Shown here piece after piece: positions 54,565-64,000 of a stretch of 64,000 bases of DNA (position 1 is its first letter; every line of letters starts with the position of its first letter). The DNA comes from Irineochytrium annulatum. Its lineage: Eukaryota; Chytridiomycota; Chytridiomycetes; Chytridiales; Chytridiaceae. The notes under the pieces were generated by a model. The model searched no databases. It was given only the letters and a program-made list of their open reading frames with translations, and was not told the DNA's origin. The DNA lies in contig JADGJL010000009.1 of the NCBI GenBank assembly GCA_027600665.1, positions 1 through 64,000 of the forward strand, given 5' to 3'. The position numbers were made by a program, and so were the translations under genes.

Positions 54565-57500
54565 TCACTTAGCCAGATATTCGACGAACCTTACAAAGAT
54601 CGTGGCTACTTCGGCGCGGGAGGCGGTGGCTTTGGGAGCAAAAAAGTTGCCCGGTTTGCCTAATACAATGCCGTTTCCTTGTAGCGCTTGAACGGCCTCC
54701 AACGCCCAGGAGCTGATCTCACTCTGATCCGTGAAGGGTTTAGAGTAGCTTTCAGGTATCTCATAGCCCTTGTAGTTCATGTAGTTGTAAAGTATCACCA
54801 ACAGCTGCTCGCGCGTTAACGGCGAATTGGGGTCAAACAGGTCTGCGTTTGTACCGTTGACTATGCCTTTTTCGGCCGCCCACTCGGCTGCCGCGGTGTA
54901 CCATTGTCCGTCCGTCACGTCATTAAAGCGGGAACTCGTGTAGCTGGAGAGGTTTACGTTCTCAAGATTGGCCAGTACCTGCACGAACATTGCACGCGTC
55001 ATTGCGCTGCCCGGTGAGAACATTGTGGACGTCGTGCCGTTGAAAAGATCGTATGTGTAGGCGAAATTTATATCGTTGTAGAACCAGTCTTCCATGTTGG
55101 CATCCCTGAAAGGGTTGCCCGATATCACGAGGAAGCCCAGTGGGGTGGCATCATCGAACATCAGCTCCGTACCCTCACGGATGTTCAGCGACATGCCGTT
55201 GTTTAAACCGACTCTTGCTCCGTCCGGTCCTACCACAACCGCTCCGCTGCTCCGTATCTTCGATCCACCGTGGAGATGCACCTGGTTGCCGTTTGACAGG
55301 TTCACATGCGCGTCTTTACCGCCTACTATGACTGTACCGTCGCTCGCGATCGTTGAGCCACCCGAAATGATCACTGTGCTGTTGCCGCCGGGTAGTGTCA
55401 CTTCGGCGCTTTTGTCTTTCGGAATAGTTACCTTCCCGTTTGAGTCTATCGTTGTGCCTTCGGGTACCTTGATCTTCGTCCCGCCTTTGGTCGCAATCTC
55501 ACCGCCACCGGGGAGGGCGATGTTGCCATTTTTGTCTGTGACCGCGGGTTTATCCTTCGGTGTATTCACTGTGTAGGTCGACTTCGACGTTCCAGCGTCT
55601 GTCCCGGTGCCCGTATTGTTGGTGTTGTGTGTATTACCACTGTTGCTTGTGTTACCGGTGGTGCCCGTATTGCCGCCAGAATCAGGCACAGTGGGAGTCG
55701 TCATCTTCATTGGTGTCGCCGTAGTACTGATCTCCGCGCCGTCGCCCTTCGCGTTCACCGCGATGATGGTGAAGTTGTAGCCTTGGCCGTTTGTCAGATT
55801 GTTGAAGGTATATTTGGTCTCCGCCGCATCCAATGCAACCGGTGTTACATTGCCATACCATACCTTGTAGCCCAATATCGCGCTGCCACCATCGTCAGCA
55901 GGAGCATTCCAGCTCAATGTGACCTGTCCGTCACCCGCTGTCGCTTTGAAGCCACTCGGTGCACCAGGCACGGACGGTTTTCTCTGCGCGAACATCCAAT
56001 CAAAGACATCTGTGTAATCATTGTTCCAAGCCGGCAAGTTAGAGGACTGCGCCGTGGGAGCTATGCTCCAATTCCCCATAGTGATCTGGTTATAAAGCAC
56101 CGCCGCTTCAACTTCATGTGCTATATAATCAGCCAGAACAGGTGTGTTGGCCGGATTCGGCCTCAGATTCGGCTGATCAAATTGATTGTAGGGCCACGTA
56201 AGAGCCTCATTACTCTCAAAGCGCGAAGCCCTCGCGTTGACCATTTTTGGCATATTGTTATTGATGAAGTTATTGAGGTTCGTCTGGTAGCTACCAACAT
56301 TATGAGCATTTAAAAACATCCAATAGGCCAGGGTGTTGTGAGCGTCATTGTCTTTAGCGTTCGGTGAACCGCTTACCGGGGCCATAGGTGCGGCGGCAGC
56401 GAAGAAGCCGGGATAGCTATTAACTAAGTTATTCGTATACTGGCCACCCCATGAGAAGCCTGCAGCGTAAATACGGTTAGGATCTACTTCACCGCTGGCA
56501 ATCAGGGCGTCTATGACCTTCTTAACATTTTCTGTGGAGGGAACAGATACGCCATTATAGGAAAGATTCAGTATATGGCTGGCGTACTTATCGGGATTTT
56601 GCTCCATCTTTTTCATTAAAGCGACGGAGCCGTTGGCGGATTTCATGGCCGCTTTTTGGTCTGTCGCAGCGTTTGTGCCGCCGCGTGACATGCCGTGGGT
56701 ATATACATACAGCGGCAATCCTTTCATCACGTTACCGTCTTCATCCTTGTGAAGGTAGAGCGAACGATTGACCGAATTGTCCGTGAATGTTGTAAATTTA
56801 TCGAGGATTGGATTCACAACTTTTTCCTGTTCAAAAACCACATTGTGAAGCGAATTCCCTTCTGTCAGTACGATTTCGCCCTTTTGAACAAGGGTGTAGA
56901 CCTGCCTAGTCGAGTTACTGCTGCCATCCAGCGTTGTACTGCCGCCGCTCTCTGAATAAAACTCAGACTCAACAACGATGTAACGACCGCTCGTCAGTCC
57001 GTCCTGATAATCTGGTGAATGGCTAATCGGCCCGACATAGCCGCGTACCTTTGGCTCGTCATTAGCGTATACCCTTGTGATTTTGCGTGGTCCTTCAAAG
57101 GTCACTGCTTCGCCGTTCAGGGTCGTGTTCCTAGCCGATAAGGCAAATAAGTCCGAATTAAGCGCGGAGCCTAACGCCGACTTCCCCTCGCCTAAATCAA
57201 TGATAACAGCCGTTGTGTACTCGCCACTGGCGAAGTTGTCATTCCATACGATAAAAGGAAGTATCCCCGCGTCCGGATCGTTTTTGAATGTCACATGAAT
57301 AGTATGATCAGCCTCAATATTCGTAAAGGTATAAGTGCCAGCAGATAGAGTCACGGTCTGGCCGTCTACTGTTACGGTATCCACAATTTTGCCGTAATCG
57401 GGGGTAAACGTAATTTCTTTGTTAGAGCCCCGATCTACTCTCAGGACATCGCCGGGTGGGTTCGACATGATTGAGCCGCCTGGTCCCGCAGTGGCGGTAA

Positions 57501-58185
57501 TTGATAATCTGGTGTCTAATTCATTGGCTGGGATGAGCTGCAGGCTGTCTGTAAATGAATCAGAGCTGGTGTAAGCTGCGTCTGGAACTCCAAAAGAGGA
57601 AACGACTTCATAGCGGTCACCGCCGTTTTCTGTCGAGTTATTAATATAGACCTCAAAGGTAAGCTGTCCCTCCTCAAAGGTCAAATTTCTTTTGGGTATT
57701 CTCATTTCCACGATGTATCCGGTTTCCGTGATCTGGGTCCATGCAACTCTGCCTGGAGCGGCCTGCCCTGAAAACACACCCGTCGAGCTGACCCGCCATT
57801 GGTTTGAGCCGCCGGTTCCGGTACCAACATAAAACTCCAGGCTGTCATACCGGTGATCTGCGCCAGCTCCCTGATATAGATTACTGTCATTCACAACTAC
57901 GCGGGCATACAGGTAGTCATGATCCCAAAGGATTCTGGCTGTACCCATGGCATGGGGTCTGGGGTCGGTGGGTACCGTGCTTTTGTTGATGTGATGCTCC
58001 ATGGTTTGGCCCCAAAGTGAGTCGTTTGCCCCGAGTTCGGGAGTTCCAAAAATGGCGGTGGGTGTTTCATTCGCTTCTGCGTTCTCGATGTTGTCAGTGG
58101 CGGCAGCATAGCTGGTAGGCATTAGCGACGCTACCATGACCAAGCAACAGAGGAATGCGAGCATTCTGCTAAATCGTTTTGGCAT
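54565..58185 (-). CDS. S-layer-anchored secreted esterase (CBM9-like, alpha/beta hydrolase, Fn3, three SLH)
   Basis: A 1206-residue exported protein. Signal peptide 1-28 (FLCCLVMVASLMPTSYAAA). Residues about 45-222 look like a family-9 sugar-binding domain (DHDYLYARVVVNDSNLY, YDSLEFYVGTG). About 224-300 is a bacterial repeat (GPGGSIMSNPPGD). About 430-730 is an alpha/beta hydrolase with Ser578 in the GFSWGG elbow and PLYVYTHGMSRGG near an oxyanion site. About 735-830 is Fn3, then an Asn/Thr/Gly linker, a beta-repeat of PGG..STI units (872-1010) and three SLH domains to the end, which bind pyruvylated cell-wall polymer. Likely a polysaccharide esterase at the cell surface. AAGGAGG lies 11 bases before the ATG. 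Divergent from the GH43 gene. Confidence 0.88.
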   Translation of the reverse strand: MPKRFSRMLAFLCCLVMVASLMPTSYAAATDNIENAEANETPTAIFGTPELGANDSLWGQTMEHHINKSTVPTDPRPHAMGTARILWDHDYLYARVVVNDSNLYQGAGADHRYDSLEFYVGTGTGGSNQWRVSSTGVFSGQAAPGRVAWTQITETGYIVEMRIPKRNLTFEEGQLTFEVYINNSTENGGDRYEVVSSFGVPDAAYTSSDSFTDSLQLIPANELDTRLSITATAGPGGSIMSNPPGDVLRVDRGSNKEITFTPDYGKIVDTVTVDGQTVTLSAGTYTFTNIEADHTIHVTFKNDPDAGILPFIVWNDNFASGEYTTAVIIDLGEGKSALGSALNSDLFALSARNTTLNGEAVTFEGPRKITRVYANDEPKVRGYVGPISHSPDYQDGLTSGRYIVVESEFYSESGGSTTLDGSSNSTRQVYTLVQKGEIVLTEGNSLHNVVFEQEKVVNPILDKFTTFTDNSVNRSLYLHKDEDGNVMKGLPLYVYTHGMSRGGTNAATDQKAAMKSANGSVALMKKMEQNPDKYASHILNLSYNGVSVPSTENVKKVIDALIASGEVDPNRIYAAGFSWGGQYTNNLVNSYPGFFAAAAPMAPVSGSPNAKDNDAHNTLAYWMFLNAHNVGSYQTNLNNFINNNMPKMVNARASRFESNEALTWPYNQFDQPNLRPNPANTPVLADYIAHEVEAAVLYNQITMGNWSIAPTAQSSNLPAWNNDYTDVFDWMFAQRKPSVPGAPSGFKATAGDGQVTLSWNAPADDGGSAILGYKVWYGNVTPVALDAAETKYTFNNLTNGQGYNFTIIAVNAKGDGAEISTTATPMKMTTPTVPDSGGNTGTTGNTSNSGNTHNTNNTGTGTDAGTSKSTYTVNTPKDKPAVTDKNGNIALPGGGEIATKGGTKIKVPEGTTIDSNGKVTIPKDKSAEVTLPGGNSTVIISGGSTIASDGTVIVGGKDAHVNLSNGNQVHLHGGSKIRSSGAVVVGPDGARVGLNNGMSLNIREGTELMFDDATPLGFLVISGNPFRDANMEDWFYNDINFAYTYDLFNGTTSTMFSPGSAMTRAMFVQVLANLENVNLSSYTSSRFNDVTDGQWYTAAAEWAAEKGIVNGTNADLFDPNSPLTREQLLVILYNYMNYKGYEIPESYSKPFTDQSEISSWALEAVQALQGNGIVLGKPGNFFAPKATASRAEVATIFVRFVEYLAK

Positions 58186-58246
58186 AAATGAAAATCCTCC
58201 TTATTTTTTTGATCCGGTTCGCCCACGGCTTACCGACATCTTATTC

Positions 58247-58274
58247 GGACACGTTGTCAATATGACAAGCGTCC
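58247..58274. promoter_or_regulatory. dyad operator before the SLH-esterase gene
   Basis: GGAC-N3-TTGTCA-ATA-TGACAA-N2-GTCC: perfect six-base inner arms and four-base outer arms. It overlaps the predicted start point of the leftward promoter, a typical repressor position. Regulator unknown. Confidence 0.45.
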
Positions 58275-58277
58275 AAC

Positions 58278-58306
58278 TATATATATTAAGTCTATCAGGA
58301 GTTAAA
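58278..58306 (-). promoter_or_regulatory. possible promoter of the SLH-esterase gene
   Basis: On the minus strand TTTAAC (58306-58301) and TATATA (58283-58278) with 17 bases between, 93 bases before the start codon. Confidence 0.35.
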
Positions 58307-58483
58307 TCCTTTAATTTACACATAAACCATACGTATACATCCAGAACGGCAGAGATGCCGTTTTATTGCTTTGATAATCTTGTACGCATCTGTACATGTA
58401 GATTGCTTCATATGAAAGGTGTCGCAGTTTGCATTCATTTCAAATTGCAATAAAAAAATCCACTTTATGAACAAGAAACTACA

Positions 58484-58512
58484 TTGAATTGGAAAGGTGG
58501 AAGACGTAATAT
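58484..58512 (+). promoter_or_regulatory. promoter of the GH43/LamG gene
   Basis: TTGAAT (58484-58489) and TAATAT (58507-58512) with exactly 17 bases between, giving a start point near 58519. Confidence 0.55.
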
Positions 58513-58521
58513 GAGGAGAAA

Positions 58522-58535
58522 TGTAAGCGCATTCA
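58522..58535 (+). promoter_or_regulatory. cre-like CcpA site just after the GH43 promoter
   Basis: TGTAAGCGCATTCA matches 13 of 14 cre positions, with the central CG intact. It lies a few bases after the predicted start point, where CcpA represses. Confidence 0.6.
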
Positions 58536-58634
58536 TATCAGGGTGTTTCTTTAGCTCCTTGAGCGAGGTGCTCTTGTTTTAAAGGTGAAATAAGGATTGT
58601 GTGCTTTTGAATATTAAACGAGGGGAAGAATGCT

Positions 58635-61600
58635 ATGCGAAAGCGGATTTCAATCATAACGTTAGTTTTATTTTTGACCTTCAATAACTGTTTGAGTTTT
58701 GTTCTGCCATTTAACAATCAAGCTTCAGCGGACCCCGTAACACCAACGATGTTGGCACATTATCCACTGCTTGAGGATGTACACGATACATCCGGTAATG
58801 GCAAACATGGAACGGCTGTAGGCAACATTACGTATGCCGATGGTCTTACTTTACCTGGAGGAACAGATAGTACTACGAACTACGTGCAGCTTCCTACTGG
58901 ATTGTTTGATCATCAAGAAAATACAACGATTTCTGTATGGATCAAAAATAACACGGGGAGCGGGAACTACTCCGCATTATTCTACGGTACGCCAGCAGCT
59001 GAAAATAAATTACCAACGAACTATTGGCTGTTTAATCCATCGAACCCAAGTGGTGATTTCAAGTCCGTATTTACGGATCGCAATAATGTGGACCAGCCTT
59101 GGACAACTGAGATAGGAGTATCAGGCGCTTCTACCTCACAATATCAAGGTCAATGGGTTCACTATACGACGGTCATCACAGAACGCTCTATTACAGGTTA
59201 CATTAACGGTGTAAGCATAGGCACGGCCGCCAAAGAGAAAACAACAGCCAGCTTTGGTACGGATTTGCAAGCATACATCGGTCGCTCCAATTTTTCAGGG
59301 GATGCTACTTTTGCGGGCAGCTTTCAAGATTTGAGAATTTACGGAGAGGCACTAAATAATGAAGATATCGCGGCAGTATATGAACAATCATTTAATGAAA
59401 AGCAAGTACAACAAGGAAAAATAGAGCTAACGTTAGGTGATATATCTGCCGTGACAGAATCTCTTGAACTTCCTTCTACCAATAAGTATGGCGCATGGAT
59501 ATCGTGGACTTCCAGTGATGAGAGTGCGGTTAGTACAACTGGGGAAGTGACCTTACGAGAAATGGAGCAACAAGTGACGTTAACTGCAACCATTTCTTTA
59601 GGTGGAAGCCAGGCAACGAAGGAGTTCGTGGTTACCTTACTACCTAAAGGTGCTACTGTGGAGCAGATTGCCGTTAAGGAGGTTTCGCTTAATGAAGCTG
59701 CACTTCGTTTATCCATGGGGGACAGCGAGACATTAGTGGCTACAATCTCACCTTCAAATGCTACCAATAAAAGAGTCGTCTGGACATCTAGTGACTCCAG
59801 TGTAGCGCTTGTCAATTCAACGGGTAATGTTACAGCGGTTAGTGAGGGTAATGCCACAATTACGGTACAGACTGAAGATGGAGAGTTTACAGCTACATCA
59901 GCCGTTACCGTTAAGGGAAAATCACTCAAAGATGATCTTATTCTTCATTACAACATGAAAATGACCGAAGAAGTAGACGGTCAACTTGTATTAAAGGATG
60001 TTGCCAACAAGGCAGTTACATTTGATGGAATATTTAAAAATCCAAACAATGGACAGTTCATTTCAAATAGTGAAGTTGGTTTTATTTCATTTAATGGTGG
60101 AAGCTCTACATCGAACAGTGGATATGTTGAGATTCCGAAGGGCTCTAATGGACTGGATCTATTACAAGGTCTGAATGAGATTACCGTGTCTTCCATCGTA
60201 AACTGGACGAATGACGGTACGAATCGCTGGATTTTCGGTTTGGGTACGGTGTTAACGCCAGAAACGAACAAATATTTTTTCGTAACCCCGCGTCACGGTA
60301 GTGGATCAGGCAATATGATTGCTACAGGTATCTCCAAAAATGGCTGGCCGAACGAAGCCTTAGTTACAGGTGGCGCAAACTCCAACCTGATCGGTGGACA
60401 GTGGAAGCATGTAACGGTGTCCTTCTCTGAAGCTAGCAACAAGATCACATTATTCGTTGATGGAGTTAAGGTTGCTTCAGGTAATACGAAGGGACTAAAG
60501 TTGTCAGACATTATTAATCCGGATGCTACGTTTTCTGGCTTTATCGGTAAGTCCATCTTCGCGAACGATCCATACCTTCAAGGTAGTGTGGCTGATTTCC
60601 AAGTATATGATCGTGCGTTGACAGAGCAGGAAATGGGCGAGTTATATCAACAAGAAGCAGCAACTCACATCTCCAAAATACGTCAGCTTACTGTTGATGA
60701 TGCAGCGAATCAACTTGACATCGGTCATTACTTAGACGGGGCAGATCAGAGTGCTGAGCAGATAACGAAAGACCTTACCTTACCGACGAGTGGTAAAAAC
60801 GGCGTAAACATCACGTGGAGTTCCAGTCATCCTACGGTCATTTCTAACAGTGGTACTGTACAACGTCCTGCTGTTGAAGCAGGTAATGTTCAAGCAGAGC
60901 TTACCGCTACTTTAACGTATCAAGGCGTATCTAGAGCGGCTGTATTCCCGGTTACGATCTTGAAGCAATTCGATGATCAGCAGAAGATTGATCTGGACGC
61001 TGAACAATTAGAGATCTACAACGCGGACAATGTTAAAGGGAACTTACGTCTTGTCACTACAGGTGAACAAGGCTCCACCATTACATGGACATCCAGCAGG
61101 CCGGCGGTCGTTAAAGGAACGGCTGAAGCGGCTGGTAACGCTACACAATTAGGCTGGGTGAGCCGTCAAACTACGGATATACCCGTTACGCTAATCGCTA
61201 CGATTACGAATGGTACAGCTTCGAAAGAGCTAACGTTTAACGTTACGATTAGAAAAGCAGCTGCACCAGTACAGCCTGATGCGTACTTCTTTGCATACTT
61301 TACAGGTGAATATGAGGGCGGTGAAGAGATCTCCTTCGCTACAGCGGAAGATCCATTGTTCTGGAAAGCACTGAATAATGGAAAGTCGATCCTGCAATCG
61401 AATATGGGGGAAAAGGGACTTCGTGATCCATTCGTTATTCGGTCAGCAGAAGGCGATAAGTTCTATATGCTGGCAACCGATTTGAAAATGGGTGAAAGTA
61501 CAAATTTTGATCAAGCTCAAATGACAGGCAGTCATTACATGATGGTTTGGGAGTCAGAGGATCTCGTGAACTGGAGTGAGCAGCGAATGATCAAGGTGGC

Positions 61601-64000
61601 GCCTAAGACAGGAGGAAATACGTGGGCGCCAGAAGCGATCTATGATCCGGTAACTGGAGATTATATTGTATTCTGGGCATCATCGATGAAAAACACAGAG
61701 ACATATGGTGATTATAACGGAAGACCTGAAGGTCAGTACAATGTGATGTACTACGCGACAACACGAGATTTCTACACCTTTTCTGAGCCCAAGGTCATGA
61801 TTGATGAGTCACTTCCGACCATTGATACGACGTTTATTGAGCAGAATAATATGTTGTACCGATTCACCAAATCAGAAGTAAATACGAAAGTGTATGTGGA
61901 GAAGGCCCCAACGTTCTATTATGACAAAGACGGTATTGCAGCAAATGGCCTTCAATACGACGCAGTTCCGGGTACACGTGATAACAAACTTGGCTTGATC
62001 GGAAAAAATGGCAATAACGAAGGACAAACGATTTTTAAAGATATTCATAAAGACAAATGGTATCTGTTCCTTGATTCATGGCCATATCATGTACGATATA
62101 CAACAGACTTGGACAGTAGCACGCAATATATAAACAATGTGTTAAGTAGTGATCAATATGCACTTCCGCCAGGACCACGACACGGGACGGTAATTCCAAT
62201 CTCACGTGCAGAGTATAATGCTTTGCAAGAGAAGTATGCATGGAAAGGTCCAGCGCCATCAACAGATCCGGTTGTACATTACTCATTCGATGCAGATACA
62301 GTGAATGGTACAACGTTGAATGACATTTCTGGTAATGGCTATCACGCAACACTCGTAGGTGGAGCAACGATTAATGAAGAGGATCGGATCGGTAAAAGTG
62401 GTGGTGCACTAGAGCTTAATGGATCAACAGGATATGTGAAGCTGCCAGATCACTTGATTCAATCCTTGAATCTGGAGAAGGCTACGTTCTCTACATGGGT
62501 TCAAATGGATAAAAATCAAGCCAATCAAAGAATATTTGATTTTGCTTCCGAAACAGGCAGACAGGTTAACCGCAACACCATGTACTTGAGTACACAAGGG
62601 GATACAGGTAGTCTGGAGTTCGCTGTCGTAACCCCTTTTACAGAGAAATTTAGCAATGACAGCACGAAACTAGGATCAGATTATAAATATGCAGTGAGAA
62701 ATGCTGGACTTTTACCAACGAAGACTTGGCAGCATGTTGCCATTACAATGGATGAATTTGATGCCGTATTGTACGTGAATGGTCAAGAGGTTAAACGCAG
62801 CTCGACATTTAACGTGGAGCCGAGAATGTTACTGGAAACAACGATGAATTATATTGGTAAATCGAGAAACAGCTCTCATAGTCTATTTGATGGTAAATTG
62901 GATGATTTCCGTATCTATAATCGTGCATTATCCGTTGAAGAGATTGCAACTTTGGCTAATGAAGACGTTACTCCTCCAGTAGAGCAGCCATCTGGGGCAG
63001 AACTCATTCTCCACTACGATATGAATGATATCGATGGTGCGACAGTTGTTGACCAAACAGGAAACTTTAACGGAAAATGGATGAATCCGTCTAAAGCAGA
63101 ATGGATTAGTACACAAGATGCGGGTGTACTAAGCTTTACTGGTGGCACAACTAACTCCTATGTAGAGCTGCCACAAGGAGTTCTCGATGGATTAACGGAT
63201 ATCACCGTTTCGTCCATTGTGAACTGGAGCGGTAAAAATGCTGCGGAGTGGTTATATGCATTAGGAAGACCAAACAGTAATACGCACTATACGTATTTCA
63301 CACCACGTTATAACGCTAACGGTCTGGCTCGCATAGGCATCGCGACAAATGCCTGGAATAATGAGTCTTCAACTTCGACCACGGGCTTAAAGAATAATGA
63401 ATGGAAAGTCGTTACAACTGTTGTTTCAGGTACAGATGGTACACTAACGCTTTATATTGATGGTGTTGCTGTTGCATCAGGATCAACGAATGGTATGACG
63501 TTAGAACAAATAAAAAATATCTCAGGAAGTAGTGGAACCATTGGGAAGTCATTTTATCCGGCTGATCCATACTTCGGCGGGTTGATTGCAGACTTCCAAA
63601 TCTATGATGGTGCGATGACAGCAGCAGATATTGCATCACTGAAGGCTCGTGCAGATCAGAAGATTGCTTCGATGAAGGGCATGTTTGTATCGGCTGCGAC
63701 AGAGAAATTAACCATTCATGATCTTCTTGCCTCGAATACATCCAAAGATGCGATTATAAGCAATGTAACTTTGCCAACATCAGGTGCTTATGGCACAACA
63801 ATAAGCTGGACTTCGGATAAGGGGAATGTCATCTCAACTACAGGTGCCGTAACCAGACCAGCTAACGCAACGGGTGATCAAGTTGTAACGTTAACAGCAG
63901 TATTTTCAGATGGTACAGAGACAGCTCGCAAAACCTTTACGTTGATGGTTAAGGCATTGCCAAGCGATGCCGCTTCTGTAGATGAAGCAAAAGCAGCGCT
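58635..64000 (+). CDS. very large secreted LamG/Ig-like/GH43 protein (3' end beyond window)
   Basis: At least 1788 residues in one unbroken frame, checked at 59340, 60060, 61020, 62040, 63000 and 63960; no stop before the edge. Signal peptide 1-32 (ends NQASA-DP). Then LamG/concanavalin-like domain 1 (about 37-250, HYPLLEDVHDTSGNGKHG), two bacterial Ig-like domains (255-428, with WTSSDES and WTSSDSS), LamG 2 (433-670), two more Ig-like domains (675-870), a GH43 five-bladed propeller (882-1205: catalytic-type Asp931 in LRDPFVI, Glu1000 in TWAPEAIYD), LamG 3 (1210-1430), LamG 4 (1454-1665) and another Ig-like domain (from 1680). GH43 enzymes act on arabinan, xylan and related glycans. GAGGGGAAG precedes ATG 58635. 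Anchoring may lie downstream, outside the window. Confidence 0.88.
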   Translation, partial: MRKRISIITLVLFLTFNNCLSFVLPFNNQASADPVTPTMLAHYPLLEDVHDTSGNGKHGTAVGNITYADGLTLPGGTDSTTNYVQLPTGLFDHQENTTISVWIKNNTGSGNYSALFYGTPAAENKLPTNYWLFNPSNPSGDFKSVFTDRNNVDQPWTTEIGVSGASTSQYQGQWVHYTTVITERSITGYINGVSIGTAAKEKTTASFGTDLQAYIGRSNFSGDATFAGSFQDLRIYGEALNNEDIAAVYEQSFNEKQVQQGKIELTLGDISAVTESLELPSTNKYGAWISWTSSDESAVSTTGEVTLREMEQQVTLTATISLGGSQATKEFVVTLLPKGATVEQIAVKEVSLNEAALRLSMGDSETLVATISPSNATNKRVVWTSSDSSVALVNSTGNVTAVSEGNATITVQTEDGEFTATSAVTVKGKSLKDDLILHYNMKMTEEVDGQLVLKDVANKAVTFDGIFKNPNNGQFISNSEVGFISFNGGSSTSNSGYVEIPKGSNGLDLLQGLNEITVSSIVNWTNDGTNRWIFGLGTVLTPETNKYFFVTPRHGSGSGNMIATGISKNGWPNEALVTGGANSNLIGGQWKHVTVSFSEASNKITLFVDGVKVASGNTKGLKLSDIINPDATFSGFIGKSIFANDPYLQGSVADFQVYDRALTEQEMGELYQQEAATHISKIRQLTVDDAANQLDIGHYLDGADQSAEQITKDLTLPTSGKNGVNITWSSSHPTVISNSGTVQRPAVEAGNVQAELTATLTYQGVSRAAVFPVTILKQFDDQQKIDLDAEQLEIYNADNVKGNLRLVTTGEQGSTITWTSSRPAVVKGTAEAAGNATQLGWVSRQTTDIPVTLIATITNGTASKELTFNVTIRKAAAPVQPDAYFFAYFTGEYEGGEEISFATAEDPLFWKALNNGKSILQSNMGEKGLRDPFVIRSAEGDKFYMLATDLKMGESTNFDQAQMTGSHYMMVWESEDLVNWSEQRMIKVAPKTGGNTWAPEAIYDPVTGDYIVFWASSMKNTETYGDYNGRPEGQYNVMYYATTRDFYTFSEPKVMIDESLPTIDTTFIEQNNMLYRFTKSEVNTKVYVEKAPTFYYDKDGIAANGLQYDAVPGTRDNKLGLIGKNGNNEGQTIFKDIHKDKWYLFLDSWPYHVRYTTDLDSSTQYINNVLSSDQYALPPGPRHGTVIPISRAEYNALQEKYAWKGPAPSTDPVVHYSFDADTVNGTTLNDISGNGYHATLVGGATINEEDRIGKSGGALELNGSTGYVKLPDHLIQSLNLEKATFSTWVQMDKNQANQRIFDFASETGRQVNRNTMYLSTQGDTGSLEFAVVTPFTEKFSNDSTKLGSDYKYAVRNAGLLPTKTWQHVAITMDEFDAVLYVNGQEVKRSSTFNVEPRMLLETTMNYIGKSRNSSHSLFDGKLDDFRIYNRALSVEEIATLANEDVTPPVEQPSGAELILHYDMNDIDGATVVDQTGNFNGKWMNPSKAEWISTQDAGVLSFTGGTTNSYVELPQGVLDGLTDITVSSIVNWSGKNAAEWLYALGRPNSNTHYTYFTPRYNANGLARIGIATNAWNNESSTSTTGLKNNEWKVVTTVVSGTDGTLTLYIDGVAVASGSTNGMTLEQIKNISGSSGTIGKSFYPADPYFGGLIADFQIYDGAMTAADIASLKARADQKIASMKGMFVSAATEKLTIHDLLASNTSKDAIISNVTLPTSGAYGTTISWTSDKGNVISTTGAVTRPANATGDQVVTLTAVFSDGTETARKTFTLMVKALPSDAASVDEAKAA

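Larger units (their letters stand above)
58186..58634. other. divergent control region between the two surface-enzyme genes
   Basis: About 450 AT-rich bases with no gene. It holds a leftward promoter candidate with a dyad at its start point and a rightward promoter with a cre-like site; these are listed separately. Confidence 0.7.

Noticed and set aside
54554..54567. cre-like sequence TGTATACGCTTTCA
   Set aside because: It overlaps the stop codon of the SLH-esterase gene, far from any promoter; probably chance.
58136..58453. 105-codon plus-strand frame opposite the SLH-esterase start
   Set aside because: Starts inside the esterase gene, lacks a ribosome site and covers the control region.
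1..64000. CRISPR arrays, insertion sequences, prophage genes, rRNA
   Set aside because: No regularly spaced repeats, transposase or phage structural proteins, or rRNA segments were seen.

Overview
The window looks like a chromosomal stretch of an endospore-forming Firmicute, most probably a Paenibacillus. Supporting evidence: sporulation genes (ytrH, ytrI, ytvI, ytaF, an alpha/beta SASP, a YheC/YheD family), Bacillus-type housekeeping order (dnaE..accDA-pyk..citZ-icd-mdh..polA-mutM-ytaF-coaE..nrdR), strong AGGAGG-type ribosome sites with many TTG/GTG starts, and large S-layer-anchored glycan enzymes at the right end. Genus is inferred from layout and was not tested by database search.

Layout. 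0-8.4 kb is accessory: small secreted proteins, a compact minus-strand operon for a ThDP enzyme, a carboxymuconolactone-decarboxylase-like protein, a STAS-like protein and a KASIII-like enzyme lacking two catalytic residues, then a Gfo/Idh/MocA oxidoreductase and an AT-rich secreted protein with a membrane-protein partner. 8.5-11.2 kb holds a CHASE3 chemoreceptor and a HAD phosphatase. 11.3-17.6 kb is five consecutive YheC/YheD ATP-grasp genes, next to a YheA-like gene. 18-27 kb has ytoI, ytpI, ytrI, ytrH, a DnaE enlarged by two low-complexity inserts, a PgpA-like protein and a small alpha/beta protein. 27-33 kb has accD-accA (behind a 400-base structured leader), pyk, a thioesterase, fxsA and ytvI.

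33.2-37.3 kb is the TCA branch citZ-icd-mdh. Its upstream region carries a sigma-A-like promoter, two cre-like CcpA sites and a TTAT-N7-ATAA dyad. 38-41.5 kb has a membrane diguanylate cyclase, an SDR and a cupin. 41.5-47.3 kb is a phosphate-control block: phoR, phoP, a soluble CBS-chemoreceptor-like protein, pstB and phoU. Three matching PhoP-box pairs (TTTACA-N5-TTAACA) stand before phoP, the chemoreceptor-like gene and pstB, which suggests an undescribed Pho-regulated signalling protein. 47.5-54.3 kb is DNA repair/replication and sporulation (polA, mutM, ytaF, coaE, a lytic transglycosylase, SASP, nrdR) and tRNA-Ala(GGC).

54.5-64 kb is a divergent pair of very large secreted proteins: an SLH-anchored esterase (CBM9-like, alpha/beta hydrolase, Fn3, three SLH) and a LamG/Ig/GH43 protein that stays open to the window edge. 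The second has a promoter with a cre-like site just after the start point, fitting catabolite repression of surface polysaccharide degradation. No insertion sequences, prophage or CRISPR arrays were seen.
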